Below, piece after piece: positions 12,021 to 23,848 of a DNA stretch of 64,000 nucleotides. Below the pieces are notes generated by a model. That model worked only from the letters and a program-made list of their open reading frames with translations, searched no databases and was not told where the DNA came from. Position 1 is the stretch's first letter. Each line of letters opens with the position of its first letter. A program made the translations under genes and the position numbers. The DNA is from Macrosoma leucophasiata (Eukaryota > Arthropoda > Insecta > Lepidoptera > Hedylidae): NCBI GenBank assembly GCA_036365455.1, contig JAWQUS010000004.1, forward strand, positions 503,501 through 567,500. Reading direction: 5' to 3'.

Positions 12021-12349
12021 ATGAATTTCCATACCTACACGTGCAGCTATGTAATATGTATTTTGATCGTGTAGTATTCAGTAATCGAACGAATTGAATG
12101 AAAACAAATACAGTGAAATACATCGGACAAGTGCTGATAAGTTATCTCGTCCGACAAATATGGGCGTGTAATGTGTAATTCAGTGACGCAAATAAAAAAT
12201 ACTCTGTAACCTGTTGATTTTTAAATATGAAATGTGAAACACGGGCTGTATAAATTGATTGCAAAAATTTAAAAATTAGTTATAATAATATTTTGCAAAA
12301 ATATGCTCGAAATCTACATACAGAAAAATATATGGCTCCGTAACCAACT

Positions 12350-12471
12350 GTCACAGAGACATAACAACTCTGGTCTCAGGGGTGGCAACGCATCTGCATT
12401 TAGACCTTTGGTTTTTCTCTAGGCTGCAGTCATAACTTGATATCAATGTGAGCTGGATGCTTGTTTGCCAC
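12350..12471 (+). repeat. Retroposon family R, 3' part
   Basis: It contains ACAGAGACATAACAACTCTG through GGATGCTTGTTTGCCAC. The 5' half is missing. Confidence 0.65.
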
Positions 12472-12813
12472 CAACCTTGGTGTACCAAATATTATAAGCT
12501 AAATGCTAACTGACGCTGTGACGTGTATTATTGTCAAGTTCCAGGATCGATCTTCGGCTCAGAGCGAGGTGCAATAACATTCTTTTAATTTTCAGAAGCT
12601 TTCAAGTCCTTCTACCGAGTTTGGTAAAGCGCCGGGCTATATTACTAACACAGGATTAAAAAACGAAACTGACAAGTCCTAATCTTAATGCCTACCTCGT
12701 CGGGGATTGTTGTTGAGATTCATGATTCCTCCAGAAAAGCGTGATATCTTAAAATCTACTAAACCGATTTTTATGAAACTTGGATAATTTCATAAAAAGT
12801 TGTTTTAGTTTAA

Positions 12814-12981
12814 TGTACGACCCTGTAATTTCCGGCAAAGAGGCATGACGCCTTAGGCCTCAGGAGTGGTAACGCATCTGCATTTTGACCTTGATCTTTG
12901 TGTCGGTGTCTATAGGCTGCAGTCATCACTTAACATTAACTTGAACTGGATGATTGTTTGACACTTCCATTACATTTAAAA
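12814..12981 (+). repeat. Retroposon family R, 5'-truncated
   Basis: It starts at GTACGACCCTGTAATTTCCG and runs to the A-rich end. Confidence 0.75.
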
Positions 12982-13374
12982 AAAACGGATTATACCTAAT
13001 TAAAAGTTTTCATCCCAATATGACAAATGGTTTCTGAGAAATACGTGGACAAATATTGAAACATTCCAACACTTACGAAATTTAGCACACGTGTTTCCAC
13101 ATTTCCAACAATGGCACATACCTACTATACATGTGAAAATGCTAACCTCCTATTTTATTTTGAAGTCGGTTAAAAACGGGTGGTGTCAATGGAGACGAAT
13201 CGTCTCGGGCGGCGGACGCGGCATGCATCAGGATTGTGGTAACGGAACGTAGTTCAGTTACCTACACTAGATCGATAATCTGTTGCTATTTTAACTGACG
13301 CGTTGCCGTTCTTGTTGCCATACATTTTTTTTATGAATATGGCAAACACGCAGTTCACAGCCGTTCTTGTGGCC

Positions 13375-13493
13375 CATATATCTGCATTTTGACCTTGGTA
13401 TTTGTGTGGGTGTCTATAGGCTGCAGTCATCACGTAACATCAATGTGAACTGCATGCTTCTTTGCCACTTCCATTATATAAAAAAAACTTTGT
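13375..13493 (+). repeat. Retroposon family R, strongly 5'-truncated
   Basis: Only the last ~115 bp remain (from ATCTGCATTTTGACCTTGGT to ATATAAAAAAAAC). Confidence 0.75.
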
Positions 13494-14084
13494 TGGTTTG
13501 TTTTTGTTTTTCTATTAAAAACCAGCTGTGCAATGCATGGTTCAACTGTGAGCAGGCTTTTAATTAATATATATCTAAATTTGAAAGCGCGGCAAATTTC
13601 GCAAGATAAATTCAAAGTGCAATACCGAAGTGTGGTAGAGTTAAGAGTATTCAATGCATTCCTTGCACGTCTGCGCCCGCGCCTGCGCCGACCGCGATCC
13701 CATCGATCCGCACCCGTCATAATCGCCACCGTTATGTGAATTGCGTTAGATACAAGCACACGCACAAATATAAACACATGAAAAAATATGTTACACATTT
13801 ATTTTAATGCGTCGCTTGAGGGTGCAGGATGTTTTGCAATATAGTGCCTACTTACCTACGCCCCAAGCGACGGGGAGGGAGACATATTTTACCACTTTAG
13901 AAGTGTCTATCTTTATAGACTTTCAGAATAAATGATCTTCGAAACCTAAATGTATTTTTTTAGTTTTAGTGCCAAGTATACAGACCATCATTATTTTATA
14001 TTTATTATCAATTTTTGTATAAAAATCATAAAGCTGTTAACGGAGTACCTACCTAAATATATCTACTGTGTGTCAAGTATGTAG

Positions 14085-14275
14085 TCAGTCTGTTTAGCCG
14101 TATTTGGCCGATATCGGCCACGAACTATATCTCATATTTTTCTCGTGAGCTGATGGGTCAATGGTTTCAGAGTGAAGTGGCTGTGACATACGGACGGATA
14201 GACAGACATGATGAATCTATATGGGTCCCGTTTTTCGCCATTTGGCTAAGGAACCCTAAAAAATTATGCGAGTGC
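14085..14275. repeat. Dispersed repeat with GGAACCCTAAAA end
   Basis: TACGGACGGATAGACAGACA and GCTAAGGAACCCTAAAAAAT are pieces of a very common moth repeat, also seen at 33740-33800 and 36295-36830. Confidence 0.45.
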
Positions 14276-14610
14276 GCCACTCAATATTCAGCGCGTGCGC
14301 GCCCCACATCACACTTCCGACCACATGTCACGCTTGATGCCTATGAGAAAATAAACTTCGCTTTACCTCAACATTATTTAAAGAAGTTATCATGTGTATG
14401 CGATAGGTAACTGTATCGACAATCATCTCAGTGTCAGAGGAATAGCAGCCATTCAAGCATATACATACATGCAAACACCACCATACCATTCGGCACTTAT
14501 GTTTTTTCCCAATTGATAGGGGTCGAGGCGTGAGGATGGCACTTGGAGACTTCAAAGAAATAAAAAAAAACAACCGAGGCAAATAAAGAATGAACTAAAC
14601 ATCTAGCGGC

Positions 14611-14830
14611 CGCAGTAGCCTACCTAATGGTAGCAGGCCACGATTAGGTACTACGCTGGGATCTGGATACCCCGCATCAGGGGCTATCAGAGATAAAGGT
14701 GCGTATTCTTTATCCCTGGAGTTATTGATTGGTATTTTCTTTCTGGAAGTTTTTTCCCAGTGCCACTCTCGGAGTTTGATAATGTGCCCGGAGATGTAAA
14801 TAGGTTCGCCACCTATTTCACTCACCAAAT
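14611..14830 (+). repeat. SINE family A, 5' part
   Basis: The head is AGTAGCCTACCTAATGGTAG, followed by the AATGTGCCCGGAGATGT block. The 3' end is cut. Confidence 0.65.
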
Positions 14831-14878
14831 AATTATCAAAGTCATTCCAAAAAAGCGATTCCAAATAATATTAATATA

Positions 14879-15135
14879 CTAGCTGACCCGGCAAACTTCG
14901 TACTGCCTCAGAATGAAATAAGGTGTCAAAGGTTTGATAGATACGGACTATTTGTATGGAAAAATAAAATTGTGGTTTTTACTGTTTTCCTTCAATTCCT
15001 TCATATTTTCTTACCTTTTAAACCTTCCCTAGACTTCCAAAAATCATTCAAAACCAAAGTTAGCCAGATCGGTGAAGCCATTCACGCGTGATGCTGTGAC
15101 CAAGGAAAACGGGTTGCATTTTTATACATATAATA
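14879..15135 (+). repeat. LINE 3' repeat (CTGACCCGGCAAACTTCG family)
   Basis: It begins CTAGCTGACCCGGCAAACTT and contains GGTTTGATAGATACGGAC and AACCTTCCCTAGACTTCC. Related copies lie at 26005-26258 and 48340-48605. Confidence 0.65.
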
Positions 15136-15457
15136 GACGTGGCCGGCTATGCTCAGACCAAAAATTTAAAAAGTGGAAATAATTGAATTATACGGTATTT
15201 CGTTCACTACAAAATAAATTTAATTAATTTTATAGCGTCAACAACACGTGGTAATTATGCTGTTAAAATGTAGCTTATATGACACGTTTGTAGATTTACC
15301 ATAGCAGCGCCATCTATTGATTACTTACTCAACCCAGTCGAAAAGTATCGACATCTATTAGAATCATTTGGAGTTAACAGATAATTGTGACTGTCAAATA
15401 ATAACAGACAAATAATTAGCAATAAATTAAAATTGCGACTATAATTTGAGATTTAAA

Positions 15458-15580
15458 CTATCCTATCTCTCAAGTTGGATCGAACTGCACATGGTGTGCG
15501 AATTTTATTATAATCGGTTAAGTGGTTTAGGAGTCCATTGAGGATAAACATTGTGACACGAGATTTATATATATTAAGAT
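15458..15580 (+). repeat. LINE 3' end of the same family, truncated
   Basis: It contains the last 123 bp of the 186-bp unit, with a single substitution (GAGGATAAACA for GAGGACAAACA). Confidence 0.7.
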
Positions 15581-15606
15581 ATTATGTAATGTGTGTATGA
15601 CGTAAT

Positions 15607-15702
15607 TTTGGCAAATCGTGGTGTTTGCATGAATGCTTGAATGCATGCATTAACTCTCTGCCTTTCCCCCTTACCCGGGTATACAGGCGTGACGTTTTTA
15701 GC
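15607..15702 (+). repeat. SINE family A, 3' part
   Basis: It contains the GTGTTTGCATGAATGC hairpin block and CAGGCGTGACGTTTTT. It follows directly on a LINE 3' end. Confidence 0.6.
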
Positions 15703-16824
15703 GCATTTATCTAACAACAAAAGGGTATTCCTCTAGCCAAACCAATTATGACAGCACTTCAGACTTCCTCCATATCGATTGACAATGAACCCGCACAAAT
15801 AAACATCCCAAGGCCACAGGATCCCCAACCAAATAGGTTACCATAAACAAAATGAACTGACTCTGCGACAATGGACGCTGGGTGCATCACAACACAATGC
15901 TCATTGAGTATTTGAGAGCAAGTGGGTCACCAACAATGGCTGAATGGACCGCGTGATGTCAGCGGATGCAGGAACAATGGTTGGCCACAATTAACGTAAA
16001 TACACGAGATCGAGAGCCGTGCGAATGTCGTACAATACTTTTGCAAATATAGCCGAGTACCAGATGATCCAGCAAAGCACGAGTGTCGGCAAACCAACTT
16101 GATCCAGTCTATCAGAAAATAACACTGTTCTGTGCAGTGGTGGAGCCTGAATTACTAGTAGAGGAGGAAAGCAGATTAAGCTGAAGATTGACTTTAGTAA
16201 GGAAAAAACTAAAACACTAAGTAAGATGAAGGTAGACGAGGCACGAGAGGTATGTCAGAACCGGGATATTTGGCGCTCTACACTCTCTGCCTACCCCGTT
16301 ACGGACTTGGCGTGAAGATACATACTTACATACTAAGTAAGATTTCTCATAGTTGGAGTAGACTTTAATGATTTGCAGAAGAAAGGACTTTATTAACTAC
16401 ACTCGTGGTGCTCGTGGATATAATCACCCGATCCGGGTGTTTATGTCCATGAGCTCACTAATACTCCACTTACCAGTTTACTTGTTTTTAAGTGGTTAAA
16501 TTATTAATTAACATTAGGCCCACATGCGACCACTAAACGTATTTCCTTCTTATAACAGTAAAGAAGGTGAACACAAAATATAAACAACGCTCACGTGTGG
16601 ACTACACCCATCAAGTTGCAAATAGAGCGAACCGTGAGAATACTGAGAGTGTATCGCACAATGGTTTTTATGTGAACGAAAGTAGCAAATTCAGTTGATG
16701 AACAACTGATTATTGCTACTTGTGAATGGCTAAAAAAGGCTTTAAAGCTGATACATACTTCTGGCACGGGAAAGGAAATATTTGAAAATACGCCAATTTT
16801 TCCCCAAAGGTGTAGTACGTTGCA

Positions 16825-16955
16825 TTTTTTTAATGTATTGTTGGTGGCAAACAAGCATGCAGTTCACATTGTTAAGTGATGACTGTAGCCTATACACAAA
16901 GACCAGAGGTTAAAATACAGATTGTCATTGCCACCCCTGACACCTTAGGTTGACT
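16825..16955 (-). repeat. Retroposon family R, truncated
   Basis: It reads from the T-run through GGCAAACAAGCATGCAGTTC to the CCACCCCTGA block, then stops. Confidence 0.7.
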
Positions 16956-17164
16956 TCAAATGACACAGCAGATGGCTCCTCGAACAGATTTCCCGCAAAT
17001 GTGCACATTTTGCAAACATGTTGTAATCTCCACTCAAGTATTAACACAACGCCTAATTAAAACCGTCAGCGATAGCGATCACAAGGAATTGAAACACAAA
17101 GAATTGTTGAAGAATTTGTTAGCAAACATCATTTTAGGTCGATTGGAATCTTCACGCGAGTATT

Positions 17165-17355
17165 CCAAGAAGGGGTGGGCAGATGCGAATACATACATTC
17201 AAGCATACATGCAAACACCCCCGATTCGTTCTCTCCAATCCCTTTTTATGTAATAATAGGTGACAATGGGAATATATGGAAATACAAACTTTTGAATTAT
17301 GGAAAAAAATCTAATAGCACTTACACCCCGATCCGGATGTCGAACCCAGGCAGCA
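17165..17355 (-). repeat. SINE family A, degenerate copy
   Basis: CATTCAAGCATACATGCAAA and CGAACCCAGGCAGCAAGCAG mark the two ends of the family in minus orientation. Confidence 0.5.
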
Positions 17356-18444
17356 AGCAGTAGTGACTTGTTACTAATAGATTATTGAACTATTGAAAAA
17401 ATTATTAAATAAAAATGTATGAAAGATTTTTTAAAACATTACAAAGAATATTTTATTATCGATTATTAATAATTTATTTGTTCGTTAAAATCGCGGTGAC
17501 CGACATTGCACGGATCAATTGTTTGTTTTACGTGGATTTCCAAGAAACCAATTATTGCATCGTCAAATTAAACTGCCTCGTCAACTTATAAAGAGAACCA
17601 CCTGGCATTGCATTGTTGCTCAATAATATACGTAACAGGCAATCATTAAATAGTTATATTATTTGAGATCTAAAGATTCTAAAGTCATTATGTATCTCCG
17701 TCGACAACTTCGATAGCCACTTTGGAGTACATTGCTGTTTGTGACGTAACCTGATAGCTACCATCATATTTTGAGTACAGCAAAGTAACTACTTCAACGT
17801 GTCTTTAAAAAACAGAGTTATAGAGTTTTAAAATTTTAAATGAAAGTAGCAAACAATCACATTCCAAATAGTATAAAATGGTAAGTGAATATCAGATTAT
17901 AGACACAAGACTGAAAGATACAGATGCCTTGCCACTCAAATTACGGAGCTGTATTACCATTTAGGCGGAACAGGATAGCGCTAAATGCTACTGTTTGGTG
18001 GTTATTCTGTCGACATTGATGGTTAGTGAATCCTACAGCCATTAGCAATCAAAACTAGAGTTCTCAATGTAGATCCATTGCCATCCCTGAGGACCGACTT
18101 GATTTGCTGCTATCATAGAAATTATGGGGCCCATACGATAGTACTGAACACTGCAATTTAACGACAGATATATTGGGTAATACGGCCTAATCGCTCGACA
18201 TCCGACACTGGAACTCTACCATGACTAATGATGGCTAAAATACCACAATTAAGGCTTAAGATATATAACCTCTGTAGCAAAAATTATAGGGCCTTACATT
18301 ACAAATAAGTTGATTAAAAATATTTAATAACGACCAAGTTCCCGCAACACCGCGGATGTGGCGAGTGTGACGACACGACGCGGCTGAGTGGCGACCGGCG
18401 CGGGCGCATCGAACTGCGAGCTTTACGTAACTTCACTATCACTG

Positions 18445-18582
18445 ACCGATGCCGATCCCTCATACCTCGCTAATGTGAATCAACTTTTCATTTTTTAGGG
18501 TTCGTAAAAAAGGGGTAAATTACGAACCCTAAAAAATTAAAAGCTGATTCACATTAGGGAGGTATGAGGGATCGGCATCGGT
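18445..18582. repeat. 63-bp inverted repeat
   Basis: Arms 18445-18507 and 18520-18582 pair with three mismatches around a 12-base loop. The inner stem reads TTTTTTAGGGTTCGTAA. A tRNA-like SINE starts about 20 bp to the right. Confidence 0.9.
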
Positions 18583-18601
18583 CCCACAAACTTTGTGGGA
18601 C

Positions 18602-18760
18602 TTCGATAACTTAGTGGTAAAGCGGCTGGACTGGTTATACTGAGGTCGCAGGTTCGATTCCTGCCCGAAGTAAAATTTTTCATTCCGTTTTTTCTTTAAT
18701 TTCTTAAGTTCACTCGCATGTGTGATTGCGAAAAATAGGTAAATAGTACAATAAAATATT
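18602..18760 (+). repeat. tRNA-headed SINE family C copy
   Basis: The sequence ACTTAGTGGTAAAGCGG (A-box-like) with CAGGTTCGATTCCTGC (B-box) and six-base acceptor ends ACTTCG/CGAAGT is tRNA-like. The anticodon arm does not pair. A TTTTTC-rich body follows. Confidence 0.7.
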
Positions 18761-19097
18761 AGATTACCGGACACTTTACGACCGCCTCTAAAAGTAAATT
18801 TTATAAATCACATTCTAGAGAGGACACAATCATTCCCAGTATTGATATTGGTTGTTGATAGATAATATATGGAGTAGTATATTGTTGAGACCGACTACTG
18901 ACTAATACGACTGCGAGTAGGTACCTACAGATAAGATACTTACTCCTTGTCGAGTTAGATAACACTCGCCTGAAGGCGCCGCAATAAAATTGACAATGCC
19001 GAACAAGTTCACATTGGTAGTGAGCGAAGTAAGTGTATCTGTATAGTATCTACATAACCTACTTACACCCAAACTAATATCACAGTTTAAGAATGTA

Positions 19098-19403
19098 TAA
19101 GGGCTCTAACTCACTAGGATACCATGGCCACGTTGCCGGCTACGTACCCAAGCAGCTAGTATTGAAATACATGATAGCTAGCTCACCAGGACACCGTGTG
19201 GCAACGTCTCCACGCCATACTAACTGCTTGGCTGCACTAGGATGCCATGGCCACGTTGCCGGCTACGCAGCCGGCAGTTAGTATGGCGTGGAGACGTTGC
19301 CACACGGTATCCGGGTGAGCTAGGTATCATGTATTTCAATACTAGCTGCTTGGGTACGTAGCCGGCAACGTGGCCATGGCATCCTAGTGAGTTAGGGCCC
19401 TTA
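19098..19403. repeat. 130-bp inverted repeat with nested internal unit
   Basis: Arms 19098-19227 and 19274-19403 pair without gaps and with five mismatches. The 46-base loop carries a third copy, in left-arm orientation, of the unit TAGGATGCCATGGCCACGTT plus GCCGGCTACG. The loop is itself closed by GGCTGC/GCAGCC. The sequence is GC-rich against AT-rich flanks. A 62-codon open frame over it is not evidence of a gene. Confidence 0.92.
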
Positions 19404-19439
19404 ATCTCATATACCTACTGATATTAGTATCAGTATCGG

Positions 19440-19530
19440 CGTCGTGTGGCGGGTTGCTCACTTCCCTCTAAAATGGTCGAGGAGGGCAATGGCTGTCACA
19501 TGCGTCATACTCGTGAACGGGTGCTGTTGG
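19440..19530 (+). repeat. Dispersed repeat shared with 3280-3370
   Basis: It has the same blocks as the 3.3-kb copy and sits directly after the 130-bp hairpin. Confidence 0.55.
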
Positions 19531-19624
19531 TGGGGACTGGTCTGTTCTGGTTTGCAGGGGCTACATCACATTTAGTAGATAGCAGTTTATTTGCATCTAT
19601 GCTATGGACGTTGACATTATTTGA

Positions 19625-19995
19625 TTTTTCACGATAATCTACCTGTACTAGATTTAAGCTCTCATTTAAAAGAGCTCTTACTGAGTTTGTTGGGTAGCGG
19701 AGTTCTTCTCAGTAGTGACTGCACTTGGAACTCTGCTAAGTGAATAACATTGATCTTGACGAATAAGTTTTTCTTTTTCTTCATGTATTATCATTGAAGG
19801 AATTGAAAAATTTTATGATTATTATGTTTAACCAAATAGTTTAAATTTTAATTTTTAATTTACTATTAATATATTATTTTGCTTTTACTATATGTAATGG
19901 TTATTCGCTCTAGGTAGTTTATGATTTATTGACATTTTGAAAGTATCTGTAAAGATCTATTCGAAATAAAAATATTTTCTATTTCTATTTCTATT
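19625..19995 (+). repeat. LINE 3' UTR of the 35.4-kb family
   Basis: ACCTGTACTAGATTTAAGCT, GAGTTCTTCTCAGTAGTGAC and CTGCTAAGTGAATAACATTG match 35770-35900. It ends in a TATTTC tandem tail. Confidence 0.7.
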
Positions 19996-20424
19996 TCAGT
20001 ATATCATCATCATTTTTCTACTGGTGGTAGAGTACCAAGGCAACGACAACGAACGGTCCGGGCCGCTCTCATCCAGCGGTCGTCGGTCTACCTCGTGCGG
20101 GGCCGTGAGAGTCTAACAATGGTAGCCAGTTACCATTAAGCCACAGAGACAATTAAGATCATCGGTTTTAAAATGGTCTTTCAAATACCACGATCTAGTT
20201 AATGCAACCGTATCAGTAGAGTACCTACCAACATCTCAAAACAAACAACTGAAGGTTACGGCGATAATATATGTATGTAATGATATATGAAATATCTAGA
20301 AATATGTATTAATAACAATGCTTTCTTTTATCAGACAGAGCCGACAATATATTCATTTACTAACACTTTAATGGACTCAGTATATAAGCTATCCGTATGA
20401 ATACTAGAGGTGTCAAAGCAATTT

Positions 20425-20815
20425 TAAAACATTACCATCTAACAGGAACACGATAGTGCTGAACCATAGAGCAACACCGGAGGGGAGTAGCCATATGCAG
20501 GCTTTCCCCTCTGTCAAAGTACAAGCCCAAATGGGCCTATACCCGTCGCCTAGATGTTTATGTATTTTGTTAAAGTCAAGGTGTGAGTTTCGTAGTAATA
20601 GACGATCTTTGCAGTGTGCGTGTGTGTCTCAAGCATTTCCCCCCGCAAAAAATGACAGACTGTTTTGCATCGGCAATACACGCTATGGCTCCTCCGCTCC
20701 GCCGCGACCGGTGGGCCGCGTTGCTCTAGGTGCTGAACACTTCCATTCGGCGGCAGATAGCTTAGGTAATGCGGTGGTGCCTACGCCCTCGAGCTCCTTT
20801 ACTGGAACTCTACTG
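20425..20815 (-). repeat. Retroposon family R fragment split by MITE G
   Basis: The pieces 20425-20464 and 20739-20815 join across the MITE at 20465-20729 with a 9-bp duplication. The retroposon is therefore older than the MITE insertion. Confidence 0.75.
20465..20729. mobile_element. MITE family G, copy 2, inserted in a retroposon
   Basis: This copy has the same ends as 5059-5386 and is flanked by the 9-bp repeat GTGCTGAAC (20456-20464 and 20730-20738). Removing the element and one repeat restores an uninterrupted stretch of the ~285-bp retroposon, so the insertion is certain. Confidence 0.85.
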
Positions 20816-20885
20816 CTAGTAAAACTGCCTAATGGAGACCCGTTTGAGTACGAACCTCGGTTTAAGGCGTTACTGGGAGGTCATC

Positions 20886-21169
20886 TTTTTTATGTAATTG
20901 AAATGGCAAACAAGCATACAGTTCACATCGATGTTAAGTGATGACTGCAGCCTATAGACACCCACACAAAGACCAAGGTCAAAATGCAGATGCGTTACCA
21001 CTCCTGAGGCCTGAGGTGTTATGCCTCTGTGGCGGAAATCACAGGGCCGTACATTACCACCTGACCGGAACACGATAGTGCTGAACACTATCATTTAGCG
21101 GCAAGTATAATAGGAAATGCGGTGGTGCCTACGCCCGCGAGCTCCGTCACTGGAGCTCAACCACCAGTA
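20886..21169 (-). repeat. Retroposon family R, full-length copy
   Basis: All blocks are present, from the T-run to CCACCAGTAA. It is well conserved. Confidence 0.85.
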
Positions 21170-21261
21170 AAATTAACATCAGTTAATACCTACATACGAT
21201 TAGGGGTGTGTAATACTCGTATTGAGGGTAACATTGGGACATTGGGACGTGACGACAGTCA

Positions 21262-21460
21262 GTCAACCGAACAATGGCGGTAAACAATTCCAATGAGATG
21301 GTAGAAAGGGAATAATGCAAGATGGACAGCAGCGTCCTGTGATAAAACTACCGCCGCTGCGATCGGCAATCCGCAAGCCAAGCGTGGCGATTATGGCATA
21401 TCCCCTCTTATGAGGAGGCTTTGCGCCAGCAGTGGACATCTTTCGGCTTATATAAAATAA
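21262..21460 (+). repeat. LINE 3' end (CAGTGGACATCTTTCGGCT family)
   Basis: It shares CAGTCAGTCAACCGAACAAT, GACAGCAGCGTCCTG and GCGTGGCGATTATGGCATAT with 40730-40951. The tail is AAATAAAT rather than GATGAT. Confidence 0.65.
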
Positions 21461-21469
21461 ATAAATAAA

Positions 21470-21660
21470 ATACGCTTACAATCACAGCCCCACAGTAGGT
21501 ATAAGCCTGTGTCGTGGGTGCCGTTGTACACATACAACACATTCCTACACAAACACCTAAACCCGAAATAAATCTGTAGGCCATACAAATATTTGGGATT
21601 GAACCCGCGACCCTTCAAATCAAACGGTCATCTCACACCGCTGGACTAACCGGGTCGTCG
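21470..21660 (-). repeat. tRNA-headed SINE family B copy
   Basis: It starts ACGCTTACAATCACAGCCCC and ends at the head complement CACCGCTGGACTAACCGGGT. Confidence 0.8.
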
Positions 21661-21792
21661 TGATGTGATGAATGTTGATGATAACCATCGGGTCTGATTA
21701 AACGTCGGGTCGTTCTAGGGTTGGGACTTCGAAACAGTTGACGAACTTGGAGACTCTTTTTTCATGAATAATATACGTACTAACTGTGTAAC

Positions 21793-22120
21793 TGCCTCGG
21801 TAGCCTAGTGGTAGCAGGCCACTATTACAACGCTGAGGTCCTGGGTTCGATTCCCAGGTAGGAGGTTATCAGAGATAATGATGTAAAGTCCTTTATTTCT
21901 GGTTTAATTGGGCTTTTTCCATTTTCTGTAAAATTCCCAGTACCTCGAAGTTTGGTAATGTGCCCGGAGATGTCAACAGGCTCGCCACCTGTTACATGGG
22001 CCAAAAACGTAACCGGCGAATCGTGGGTGTTTGCAGAGGTAAATGCATGCATTCAAGCATGCATGCATTCACCTCTGCCTACCCCTTCGGGGATTACAGG
22101 CGTGAAGTTACGTTTTTAAT
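21793..22120 (+). repeat. tRNA-headed SINE family A, full-length copy
   Basis: The head TAGCCTAGTGGTAGCAGG and GGGTTCGATTCCC are A- and B-box-like tRNA sequences. The body contains AATGTGCCCGGAGATGT and a short hairpin around GCATGC. It ends CAGGCGTGAAGTTACGTTTT. The anticodon arm does not fold properly, so it is not a tRNA gene. Confidence 0.8.
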
Positions 22121-22448
22121 ATATGTACGCTTCTAATAGGAACAAAACTATTTTTACGGAACAATCCCGCCGGGACCACGGAAGCTGGCACCGCTTGTAA
22201 TGCTCTATATAAATAGTGTGAGTCACACTTTTTGTACAGATCGCGGAAACCCAACAATATAATCAGAGTTGCGGAAAGTATGACGTCAGTCAATCGATAT
22301 TGCCAGGTGCGGGTTCAAGAACAATACTGACTTGAGAGTCTAAATTGTATTTTCACAGGTGGTAGAGTCCCAGTGACAAGCCTTAAAGAATTGTTTTATA
22401 TTATTTCGCAGTACACATGCTTGTGAAATATATTTTATTTTAAAGAAA

Positions 22449-22532
22449 AATTTGACTTCAGGCGAGACTCGAACTCGCGACCTACTCGGAATCTAGTCCA
22501 GCCGCTCTTCCAATTGAGCTACTGAAGCCTTA
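22449..22532 (-). repeat. tRNA-like head of SINE family C
   Basis: On the minus strand: GTAGCTCAATTGGAAGAGCG, then GCGAGTTCGAGTCTCGC, with ends GCTTCA/TGAAGT. The acceptor and T arms look good but the anticodon stem fails, so I call it SINE rather than tRNA. Confidence 0.6.
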
Positions 22533-22539
22533 AAGGCAT

Positions 22540-23531
22540 AGACCACATCGCCTCATCGATCTGCCGCCCAGTATTATTCTGGATTATCGTATTTCGGTTA
22601 AATGGTACAGCATAGAAGCAAGAAATCTTAAAGCTCTTGAGTGTCAAAGCATTTTAGCATTTTTATTTAGACCTCTAGTTTTCTACCAAGCTAAACGTCT
22701 ATAGGATGCATATATGTATCTATCTTCTATCATATCACAAAAATGTAGATGGACCGGTAATGAAATAAAAAAGTGTACAAAATATATATTACAAACATAT
22801 TATACCTAGTAGGCATTACATATTGTATTACAGGCATCATCTGTATCTTTCCCCTCTACAAGATTGCTGACTGACTGGAGTGATTTTTGCGGCGATGTCA
22901 GTCCCAAGAGTCAAAAGCAAAAAAAAAATAAAATGGATTTTTTTTTAAATTCCTTTTTTTAATGTCCTTCAGGGCTGACAACGCGTAGGCAACTTCCACC
23001 CCTTTCCATCAGCTGGCCCGTCTGCTTGTCTGTCAACCTAATTACATTAAAAAGCCACTTTACTCTTTCGACTCAAGAAATTCAATCGAAAAAGTTCCTT
23101 CTTTCAAGTGTGAGTGACCAACTGTACATTTCAATAATTATAAACATTAAATATAAGAATAAGAACAATATGTCCCAGTAACGCGTCAAAAATAATCAAT
23201 AATTTGCCGCATTGTTCAGTTCCCAGTGCAAGTTGCAACATTCAACATTTCAAAGGTCACCCATTCTTGTTTTTTTATGAAGCAATAATTTAGTATTTCT
23301 TGTAAATGCATTTGGAGTAGGTTAGCCCTTTTAAAAATGATGCTATCGTCTTATTTTTATTTATCGTTACACATGCGAGTGAATTTAGAAATTATAGACT
23401 AAATGCAACGCTAAATTGCATCTTCATGTAAAAAAAGACATTCGTCAGGGATGGGACGCCAGACATCACTGTCCTATGTAGTAATTCTATGATCCTAAGC
23501 ATATCTATTTGCCTCCAGTGCATCTTTTAGA
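22540..23531. other. Intron stretch without recognised features
   Basis: It is AT-rich, with no frame or repeat border that I can support. Confidence 0.4.
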
Positions 23532-23761
23532 TTTTTAAACGTAACTTCACGCCTGTAATCCCCGAAGGGGTAGACAGTAGTAGTAGTTGCATTAACCATG
23601 CATGCATTCAAGCATACATGCAAACACCCACGATTCGAAATCCCAATAGAACTAGAGATAAAGGACTTTACACCATTATCTCTGATAACCCTCAACCCGG
23701 GAATCGAACCCAGGACCTCAGCGTAGTAGTAGTGGCCTGCTACCATTAGGCTACCGAGGCA
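23532..23761 (-). repeat. SINE family A, minus-strand copy
   Basis: It reads from GTAACTTCACGCCTGTAATC to the head complement CTGCTACCATTAGGCTACCG. It lacks part of the body found in 21793-22120. Confidence 0.8.
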
Positions 23762-23848
23762 TTATTAATACTCATCAATAAATAAATAAATAAATAAAAA
23801 TCTTTATTTCCATACATTACACATGTTACATTTCGAACTTATAATCAA

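Noticed and set aside
16960..17253. 97-codon frame with CTFCKH and Lys-rich part
   Set aside because: It has no recognisable domain and runs into a SINE A copy. There are no convincing splice sites.
18602..18672. Possible tRNA gene
   Set aside because: The A- and B-box words and acceptor ends are good, but the anticodon stem does not pair, and the same sequence recurs as a repeat.
19093..19281. 62-codon frame with repeated HGHVAGY
   Set aside because: It lies entirely within the 130-bp foldback, and its periodicity reflects the DNA repeat.
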